Assembly (NCBI GenBank): GCA_029891385.1
Contig: CM057230.1
Coordinates: forward strand, 31,947,402-32,011,401
Origin: Erythroxylum novogranatense
Taxonomy: Eukaryota; Streptophyta; Magnoliopsida; Malpighiales; Erythroxylaceae
DNA: 64,000 bases
Direction of reading: 5' to 3'
Shown: positions 55,480 through 64,000 of the stretch, piece after piece
Layout of the letters: each line of letters starts with the position of its first letter
Position numbering within the stretch: the stretch's first letter is position 1
The notes under the pieces: generated by a model
What the model was told of the DNA's origin: nothing
What the model saw: the letters and a program-made list of their open reading frames with translations, nothing else
Databases searched by the model: none
Made by a program: the position numbers and the translations under genes

Positions 55480-57563
55480 TATGTGTTATGAATAAATAAA
55501 AATTTCAACTCCATCCTTTAAGTGGATCCTTATTAGTTAAATATTTTGTTGCACATTGATTTAATAAGTGCACAACACAATCAACAATTTGACCCAAATT
55601 TCTTTTGGCTTCTTCTTAGTTTTTATCATGCTTACCATATTAAAAACTTTTAGTTATTTCTCTTGAATACACCATTCTATTGTGGTTATTTTAAAGCGTT
55701 AGAAATTGATTAATCTTGTGTTTATTACAAAACTTTTGAATTTTTAGTGAATTTGCCTTCCTTGTTTTATTTCAAGGCTTGAATGTTAATTCTATGTTAT
55801 TTTCCTAAAAGAGTGTTAAAATTATAAAAATATTTAGAAGTCTAGGGTTTTCTTTAAGAAATTACACCTATGTTTTTAACCCAAATCATCAATAAACATA
55901 ATAAAATACTTGTTCTTATCAAAAGAACATGAATAAACAAACACAAGTTAGTGTGAATTAGTTGTAGTGGCCTAAAGCTCTTAAGTAGAATTATTTTCTA
56001 AAAATATTTCTATTTACTTTATAAAAAGATATCCTTTATGCAGATAATCAAACTGATTAAATAGAAAAGCATTCAATATTTTATTGCCTGCCATCTTTTT
56101 GAGTCTATCAAAATTCCTATGTCAAAATCTCAAATATTATAGCCATATAGGATCTTTATAACATGACGTCAATCATTTAATAACCTTTGTTTATATTGGC
56201 AACAGAAATGGGGAATTATTTGCCATAGGTAATCTGGCAATTAAACTCCTTACACCATTCTTGAAGAATAAGTTGCAACCTTTTATGAAAAAAGGTATAA
56301 CATTTCTCTAATATTTGACTCATATTTAAAATATTAATTTTTAGATCTAGAGTGTAATAAACATTTAATTTAAATTGGTAACTTATATTCTTTAAATGTA
56401 TCAAGATTTTACCTTTCCCTCTTATAAGAATTTTGGAAGAATCTTTGAAGGTACACTACTACCAACTTTCTCATCACTTTTTATGAATAATTCTATGTTT
56501 CCATAAATGTGATTTTTAGCTATAGTATCAAGGTACAATGGAAGCTTCTCTTCTTGCACTAAGTCCTTACAAGCTTTCAAAAGAGTGGACTCCATTTTAT
56601 TATTGTTATTATTATTATTATTTATTTCTTTATGAGAAATATTTGTCTTTATGTCATCATTAGCGTCACTTTTACATTTCCATGAATAGTGCACAAATTC
56701 ATTATAATTGTAGCATTTAACTTGAGACTTCTCATACCTTTTCATATATCACCTTCTCATATCTATTGCTGGGGTAGATTGCTAATTTTCATCTTTATTT
56801 TGAGATCATAACTAGGTACCTCTTCTTCATCTTTTATGACCTAATGATATTCATGACCTCAGCCTTTATAGCTTAAAATTTCTTTTTACTTCTTGTTTTT
56901 CAAAGTGAGCTTTGATTGTAATGCATGCTTTAAGAGCTCTTTCTCCCCTTATTAAGCTTCTTCTTATAAGTTTCCATGAATCCACTTGGTTCTTTAATTG
57001 TCATGTCTTTTAAGCCATTTGTTTCTTTAATAGTAGTTATCATGTAATGAAATTTCTCTCTAGCTTATCTAAAGATTTTTTTTCAATCATCTAGAATTTA
57101 ATCACTTCTTGATTAAGCCTTTTTGTGTGGTTTATAATGGCCATGGTTCTTCTATAATAATCAACCATCTTTTTAGATTCTTTTATTTGAATAACTTCAA
57201 ATTCACGAAATAGATTCTAAAGGCAAATTTTCTTTGGTTTCCTTTTTTTTATAAGTTACTTAAAATGTATCCCACAATTGCTTCCCTATAATAGCACTAG
57301 ACATCTTCTTAAAGGTGACCTTATATAATACTTGGTGAATAAGAGATATGACCTTTTGATCCTTTTTCTTAGTGCATTTTAGAACATCCTTCGGAGCTTA
57401 TGTGAGAGTAGTATATCTTTAAGAACATCATCCAATATCCCATATACCATGTGCACTAAATAGTTCCTTCATATGAATGCATTAATTATGAAACTTGTCG
57501 TTTTATATGATTTAGGACTTGGAATGCAGTCATATTACTATTCACCATTGTTTTTAGTATTAA
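55480..57563 (-). pseudogene. Minus-strand Ty1/copia relic: gag, protease, integrase
   Basis: From the right: ATG near 57548 (MVNSNMTAFQVLNHI) and a decayed gag capsid to about 56800. A knuckle CYNYNEFVHYSWKC (56690-56720) has lost one cysteine and altered the expected glycine/histidine spacing. Protease text is LYLDTIAKNHIYGN, where D-T-G is now D-T-I. Then NVYYTLDLKINILNMSQILEK (56260-56350). Integrase fragments are near 56000-56180 (HLRF-type), MFIDDLG near 55890, and QNGV then KRNN near 55660-55690. RT is absent to the left. A Tnt1/Angela-like copia element, strongly decayed. Confidence 0.8.
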
Positions 57564-57576
57564 GGCTCTGGCACCA
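57564..57576 (-). other. Primer-binding site of the minus-strand copia relic
   Basis: Minus-strand TGGTGCCAGAGCC matches the iMet site TGGTATCAGAGCC except for two bases, just upstream of the gag start. The 5' LTR should therefore begin a few bases to the right. Confidence 0.7.
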
Positions 57577-57649
57577 CTTCGTTAGTTATAAAATAAAAGG
57601 AAATAAGTATTAAAAAAGATTACTAAAATAAGGGAGATTTTTTCATAAA

Positions 57650-57817
57650 TTACACTTTTAATATAATAACAGTATACTTGTAATTTTACTATATTATGCA
57701 TACAATACTATAAGACCACATATGTATAATAATTTACACTTTTAATATAATAACAGTATACTTGTAATTTTACTATATTATGCATACAATACTATAAGAC
57801 CACATATGTATAATAAT
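57650..57817. repeat. 84-bp tandem duplication
   Basis: Units 57650-57733 and 57734-57817 are essentially identical (start TTACACTTTTAATATAATAA). It lies in the presumed LTR region of the minus-strand copia relic. Confidence 0.92.
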
Positions 57818-57899
57818 AACTAAATAAATATGCCTAGACTCTTAATATTCCAACATTATTAAGATATCCCTTCATTAACATATAATAAAAAATTTAACT

Positions 57900-58740
57900 C
57901 TTAATTCTTAAAAGGTATAACTCATAACTATTAACATACTCAACTCGTTCAAGCATATTATCTTTATTATGTTCATGTTTATCTTCCAACATTAATTTCA
58001 TGCATATCCTTAAGTAATCTAAATACCAATTACTTGCCACATGGCCCTGTAGCCCTAGTCAATCAATTACTCATCATGAAATCAAACCAAATCCAATAAA
58101 CAATAAATATTTATGCATCAATTAACATATAAATAAACAAATGAACATTTATTAAGATAAATGAACATGCATAGATTTAAGTTCATCGGTATATAAGACA
58201 TACAAAAGATATAGCTTTGTTTATACAGTGAAACAATTTCATGAAAGTTCATGAAGAACTAGGGAACTCCTTACATATTTACTTGCCAATCTTATAATGA
58301 TGTTTCAAATGTTGATATACTCCTATATACTAAATAATAGAATCTATAATTTTCATATTGTTTATAAGGATTCTCTTTTTATGTTTTTATAATTTATTTA
58401 TATATTTAAATGAGTTTTATATTAAAAATATAAATTAGAGATTATAACTAAAATAACTTTGGAATTAGAAGTCCAAATATCAGTTGAAAAAGGCACAAAT
58501 CATTGAGGAAGTTTAAGATAAGATATAGAGTCAAAAGACTTTATAAATAATACATAAGTGTGTTTTATCAATAATTGGTGAAAAATCTATTAACATAAGA
58601 CTTAAAAAATAAAACATTGTCACACTATGTCAAACTCATATATTATGAAAAAATTTAAGATATGAGTGAGAATTAAAGTTTGAAAAGATATATTCATCAA
58701 ATTTGTTTTGTCATGTCATTCCTGAAAGGAGAATCTTAGG
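57900..58740. repeat. Unidentified repeat, copy 2, left part
   Basis: Diverged copy of 47520-47620 joined to 53589-54070. It is continuous across the point where the short-LTR copia element interrupts copy 1, so this is the empty-site version. It is interrupted by the LINE and continues at 60481. Confidence 0.6.
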
Positions 58741-58754
58741 TCTAATTTTAAATA

Positions 58755-60480
58755 TATTTTATATTTGTATTTAGATATATGAATAATTGTATTGATTATA
58801 TTATCTTATCTAATGATAAACCGGGCAATTGAAAAGGTGTGGGAAAAGGTAATTGAAAAGAGAATCTGGAGTGCTGCTTCTATATTGGACAATCAATTCA
58901 GTTTTAGACCTAGTAGATCCATGACAGAAGCATTACATCTGCTCTGGAGACTAATGGAATGCTACAGGGAAAGAAAATAGGATTTGCATATAGTTTTTGT
59001 AGATTTAGAGAAGGTATATGACAGGATTCTTAGAAAACTCATATGGTGGTGTTTGGAGGCTAAAGGCGTTCCTATGACTTATATTAGAGTAATTAGGGAT
59101 ATGCATAAAGGAGCAGTGACTAGTGTAAAGACGATAAGGGACGACACAAAAGCGTTCTCCATTGGTGTACGATTGCACCAAGGCTCGGCCTTGAGCTCTT
59201 TTATGTTTATATTAGTGTTAAACGTACTTACCAAATATATTCAAGGACTGATACCTTGGTGTATGTTATTTGCGAACAATGTTGTCCTGGTTGCTGAGAC
59301 CAAGGAGGGGTCAATGCCAAGTTAGAACGCTGGAGAGAAGCGTTAAAATCGAAAGATTTTAGAATGAGTAGATCCAAGATGGAATATTTAGAATGCAACT
59401 TTTCGGGTAGCCAGATGGGACAAGAGATGGCTGTAGCAATTGGGATGCACATCATACCTCATAAATCGAGTTTTAAATACCTCAGATCTATCATTCAAAG
59501 AGATGGTAATATCGATGAGGAGGTGATACACCATATTAGATTTGGGTGGGTTAAATGGCGTAGTGCATCAGGTGTTTTATGTGATAAAAAGATCCCTTCT
59601 AAACTCAAAGGAAAGTTCTACAAAATGGTGATTCGGCCAACAATGTTATATGGGGCAGAGTGTTGACCTACTAGACATAGACATACACGACAGTTGGCGG
59701 TAGCAAAAATGTGTATGCTTAGGTAAATGTGTGACATTACCAAAAGAGATAGGGTCCAAAATCGTGTGGTAAGAGGCAGACCACAAGCGGTTAGTATTGC
59801 TGACAAGTTAAGAGAGACAAGGGTTAGGTAGTTTAGGCATGTACGCCAGATGCCCTTCGATGCTCCGATACGACGTTGTGAGAAAATAACCCTTACTGGC
59901 TACAAGAGAAGATGAAGGGGACCTTACAAGAACTGGAAGGAAGTGATTAGAAATGATATGTCCAAACTGGCCCTTACAGAAGTTGTGGCTAGGAATAGGA
60001 AGGTCTGGCATGAGAGGACCAGAGTAAACGACATCCTTTAAAGTCCTCGTGCCTAACCCCGAAAATCCAAGTTATTGGTCGATAGGTTTAGGTAAAATTT
60101 ACAACTCGTAGTTACAAAAATTTCTCACTATAAAACCGTAGGAGGGTCATACCCGCAGGGTCTCGCAGTGTAGACTCCTAGTGTAACAAGCGACAAGAGG
60201 AGCTGATCTTTTACAGTGTGTAAGATACTAGTAGATCTGGTCTCCTTCCGATATTTTCCTTATTTATTTTTTGAAAATTTATTTACTGATTATGGTAGAG
60301 TGCCCAGCGTATTATTTTATTTACTCCTTTATTCAGCATCAACCTCTCTGTATTTTCTACATGTGGGTCTAAAGGAAACAACCTCTCTATAATGTAGGGG
60401 TAAGGCTGCGTACTATCAGACCTCCCCAGATCCTTCTTTATCGCGAGACTTCAGACCGGGTGTGATGATGATGATGATGA
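58755..60480 (+). mobile_element. 5'-truncated RTE-like LINE with TGA-repeat tail
   Basis: It contains a non-LTR reverse transcriptase relic, a 3' segment with GGTAAGGCTGCGTAC and CTCCCCAGATCC words common in plant RTE-type LINEs, and a (TGA)6 tail at 60463-60480. Flanks TCTAATTTTAAA (58741-58752) and TCTAATTATAAA (60481-60492) form a probable 12-bp duplication with one mismatch. The 5' end is missing, as usual for LINEs. Confidence 0.82.
58770..60042 (+). pseudogene. LINE reverse transcriptase relic
   Basis: Open frames at 58792-58980 and 58984-59325 are the same frame split by one stop. They read KVWEKVIEKRIW, NQFSFRPSRSMTEALHLLW, FVDLEKVYDRI, WCLEAKGVPMTYI, RLHQGSALSSFMF and PWCMLFANNVVLV. 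The last is the catalytic F-A-D-D box with both aspartates changed to asparagine, so it is inactive. After a frameshift the thumb and C-terminal part follow at 59364-59666 (FKYLRSIIQRDGNIDEEV, GVLCDKKIPSKLKGKFYKMV, MLYGAEC). Decayed text to about 60040 includes YKNWKEVIRNDM and WHERTRVNDIL. An RTE/plant-LINE enzyme with no upstream endonuclease left. Confidence 0.88.
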
Positions 60481-61392
60481 TCTAATTATAAAAATTGACT
60501 CATATCATTAGGGAATTAAGGCATAATTCTTCTTTAATAATATTTATAGGGTGACCAACACATCTTTTTCTCCATCTAACTCTTAAACAGATGTGGATTT
60601 TCAAAAACTTTTGTTTAATTTTCCTTTGGCTATATTATTTTAATTTATAAACATTTTGTTGGTTTATCTTGTACAACCAAGTGACATATTTTATTAAAGA
60701 CATTATTTATCTTATATATATATATATTTAATTAACTAATTCATAAAAATGAGATAATATACTTTACAAATAATAGTATAAATTATGATATTTATAATGC
60801 ATTCATGTGTTATTCTTAAATTGTTCATAGTCGTTGCTTTATTGAGACAAAACATTAATAAGTTAAATTCTATATTTTTTCTTATAAAGGAAATAGTTGA
60901 TTTGAGGTTAAAGTGTGGAAATAGTTAACCAAACTTGTGAGTTCTTACTAGAAAATAATGTTACCAAATAACCCAATATAAGAATTTCATATGGAATATT
61001 ACTTATATGTTTATAAAATACTCATTATTATGATTATGGACGTGATCATTTAACTTGATATCTTTAAAAGATCTCATATATTGATTGCTAAGTTTTGAAA
61101 TCATTTAGAACTTATACTAATTAATGATAGTTAATTCTTAGTCCTTCAATATGATATGAATTGTATGAAGGTAATTGAGTAATCAATATATTATTCATCA
61201 CTTTAAAATAATTAGGAGAATGTTTCATTGTTTTTGATTAGTATTGATTTAAGAGCTAATTAGATAATATGGAATGAAACTTAAGAATCAATTAATATTA
61301 ATAAAGAAGTAACATGATTAAACTTTATGAGTCCTTAATATAAATCAATCAAATAATTGAATAATAATTTAAAGAAGATAGGGAAAAACGAA
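60481..61392. repeat. Unidentified repeat, copy 2, right part
   Basis: After the LINE, the segment around 61090-61300 resembles 54120-54310 (ACTAAT-AATG, TTGAGTAAT-AATATAT, then TTGATTTAA). The part 60495-61080 has no recognised content. AT-rich throughout, no gene. Confidence 0.5.
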
Positions 61393-64000
61393 TGTTACAC
61401 CTGATATCTGGTTTACCTGATACACCGAAATAAATCGGTATTTGAGACTGATATCATTAAAATCACAAAACACTGAATAATAATTTTTAGTGACATCAAA
61501 TTAATTATGTATGACACTTTTCGGTGGTCACAGGAAATTGTACGAGCAGATGTTGAAGAACCAGTGCAATAAAGGCATTTTGTAAATAGGTGGACATGAG
61601 GCTTATATAAGAAGCTAAGTTGGAGAATAAGACAAAACTTGTCTTCTTCCTCCTCCCTCTTTCACGACAACCACCATGGGAGCTCCTCTCCAAGTTTTCC
61701 AACCCTTGTAACAAGTTTAGGAAGGAGAATCAAGCCATTCTATCAACATAAAAAGGTAAGCCTCCACTCCAATGCTTAGTTCTACCAATTTAAGCTTAGT
61801 TTTTCTCTTCTTTTGTGAAACCCACTTGATGGAATGTATGGGTTTCATGCTTTGGATGATGAGATTTTTGTTCTTTGATGTCTAATGACACATTAACATG
61901 AAGAAATTTCGTTTTTATGGTGATTTGGGGAGGCTAAATCAAAACCTAGGGTTTTTAAGTTCAAGCTGTCAATGGAGACAGATTCGTAGGTCCTATTTGT
62001 ACAATTTTGTTAAGCTATTTAACGTGTGAATCTGGAGAAACTCAAAGCATAGAAGTTGTAGAAAAATATGTCTACAGTCTTCCTGAATTTTTTTACAATT
62101 TTAGGGTGTGCTAAATAAATGTAAGAGGCCCCAAATTGACACTGGTTCAGCATACTAGCGGGATTGAAATGATAAATGAAAGTTAGTTGTTTGAAGACCT
62201 TATAGTTAGGATTAGATGATGAGTTCTTCTTGAGAAATGCTAAAAAATGTGTCATCTAAAGTTAGTTGTTTGAAGACCTTATAGTTAGAATTAGATGATG
62301 AGTTCTTCTTGAGAAATGCTAAAAAATGTGTCATCTAAGTCCTGTATAAAGGAAATTTTAATTGGACATGTATTCTGTGAGATATGGCTGAATAGGTGGA
62401 GTGCGTTGCTAACCTTAGTCACACAGAAGAGAACAGAAACAGGACAGGCTTGTAAAAATCACAATAAATCAAATTTACATCATTTTTGAGCTGTATTTGG
62501 ATATGTGATAGCCATATGAGTCTATTGAAAATGAAGCTTTGAATCACCATAATTGGATTAGAAATGAATAAGTTATAAGGTTTTGAGATAGGAAGGGTCC
62601 AACTCATGACTGAATATTAAGACTGATTGTGAATGGGAGATTTGGATTCCTTAATGACCGAACTAGAACATGGTCATAAAATAAAAATTATGAATTTATG
62701 TGTTAACTAGAGGTCTGGAAAGTTTGAAAAACATTGGACATATGTATAAGAAGTTATGCTTTCACGAATGGGACTTATGTAGATGACTTAGTGAATAAAT
62801 AGAATTTGTAATGATATGTGTTAAGATATGAGGTTTATGTGACAATGAATAATGTGGGTGTATGTAATTGTTATACATGTATCCAATAGCTTGTGAAAGC
62901 AGACAAGGAATAGGACTAGAAGTCGTACCTAATACCTCTCAAGTTCAAGAAAATTAGAAAAGAGATCAAAACCTCTGAAGCAGTCGAGGTGAGTATAATC
63001 ATGCTACTATACTTATGTAGTAATCCTTTTCTTTTATCTTGCGGCTTGTTGAATTGTTCTCGAACCTGTATGACTTATTTGACATATGACTCCATGTAGT
63101 TAAGTCTAGCATGTTGTATGTCAGAATGACCAGATGATATTCAAATTCTTTCCATCTTTTGGTTCCCTTGTTATGTTGAACCCATTAATTGAAATTCTTT
63201 GATAAATCATGTTTTCTTGTTAGCCATTATTGATGAGTTCACAGAATACCCAGGCCATATGCACATAGATAACCCACCGATGATGGGTTAGATCTGGGTC
63301 CTACCTAGAGAGGGTAGGCCTCCAAAGGCAAGGTGAGGCCAACCTTGTATAGAATAAGAAAAGGAGAGATATGTCGTACTAGCATGCCTTTGTCTCTTCC
63401 TAAGAAATTCAGAAAAATCAAAACTCAGAAATGAGAAAGCTTAGAATTAAGAATCCTATAGAAACCAGAATTTAGAAAGAACCTAGAACCCAGAAAAGAA
63501 TTTAGAAACCAGATTCATGTTTTCTTTGAACAATTCATATTGAGCTTTATTATTGATACTCATATGATTGTCGCATTTGATATTACTACCTGGTTATCCA
63601 TTGATGCAATATACTGTTGCTTAAAATGCCACAGACCATTCTTGTGAAGCTAGCCTTTTGTTACCTAGCCTCACAAGCATGGTAGTATGTTTATATCTCA
63701 TTGAGTCACGTTGTAGACTCACCCCTCACTATCATCATTTCAGGAGAGCAGCAGATATTACGAGAGGGAAATCCAAGACTTTTGAGACTCACTTGGATAA
63801 GCAGACAAGTAATGTTTTTGGCATGATGTAAATTTTCGTTACTCTTAGATGCTCCATGGATTGTCATAATCATATGTACATAAAACATGTATGGATATAC
63901 TATGTTATTGAGAATTATGTCGGTGGATGATATGGGATGATCCTAGATTGGTTGATTATAAGTAGATAATGCATGTGAGAATTGCAGATTTGGATCCTTA
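61393..64000 (+). repeat. Probable long gypsy LTR, runs off the window
   Basis: A possible TG start (TGTTACACCTGATATC) is at 61393. The interior has features seen in the other plus-strand gypsy LTRs. A GATGATGGGTTAGATCTGGG-type block is near 63280, and a block with TTGTTACCTAGCCTCAC, GACTCACCCCTC and a pyrimidine tract before CAGGAGAGCAG lies at 63657-63755. No coding region is convincing. The right end lies outside, so the LTR identity is inferred. Confidence 0.5.
62181..62338. repeat. 79-bp tandem duplication
   Basis: Units 62181-62259 and 62260-62338 (start AGTTAGTTGTTTGAAGACC) differ at only one or two bases, so the event is recent. Confidence 0.93.

Overview
The window is intergenic DNA from a flowering plant, probably a eudicot. 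The evidence is very low GC, no intact host gene on either strand, and wall-to-wall plant-type transposable elements: Ty1/copia and Ty3/gypsy elements with tRNA-iMet primer sites of the TGGTATCAGAGC type, multi-kilobase chromovirus-type LTRs, a Sirevirus-like copia element, a hAT relic and an RTE-like LINE. The species cannot be named from the sequence. All calls are from reading; no search was run.

Left part (1-35 kb). A decayed hAT transposase (minus, about 1.3-3.7 kb) lies between matching inverted ends. From 5.15 kb an old plus-strand gypsy element is split into three pieces (5150-6354, 10035-11247, 30156-30420) by two long solo LTRs, each with a perfect 5-bp target duplication (CTAGC and ATATC). 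The second, LTR C, was later hit by another solo LTR (B, 14737-18823, duplication TCTTC) and by a nearly full-length 9.2-kb copia element (20480-29721). That copia element encodes gag, protease, integrase, RT and RNase H (broken by frameshifts) plus a third ORF (26922-28217) in the position of Sirevirus envelope-like genes. A solo LTR of the same family (32253-33442, duplication TCCGT) sits in a minus-strand copia relic.

Middle (35-45.7 kb). A minus-strand, apparently non-autonomous element has a 4.7-kb LTR and only about 0.7 kb of interior. Its second LTR is cut off after 879 bp and joined to the pol C-terminus of a plus-strand gypsy element. The 2.9-kb 3' LTR of that gypsy element interrupts the RNase H end of another copia element.

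Right part (45.7-64 kb). A short-LTR copia relic (47.6-53.6 kb) contains a truncated gypsy LTR-gag fragment. A minus-strand copia relic (55.5-57.6 kb) is flanked by two diverged copies of an unidentified repeat. One repeat copy is split by the short-LTR copia, the other by a 5'-truncated LINE with a TGA-repeat tail. The last 2.6 kb looks like a long gypsy LTR.

The most interesting signal is an array of the palindrome AAGTCGACTT in the U3 part of the copia LTRs and again directly upstream of that element's third ORF. A near-identical core (AAGTTGACTT) is amplified in an unrelated gypsy LTR near 51.3 kb. The ORF3 product has a basic nuclear-localisation-like motif and a C-terminal coiled coil, so a self-regulatory nuclear protein with cognate sites is a testable idea.
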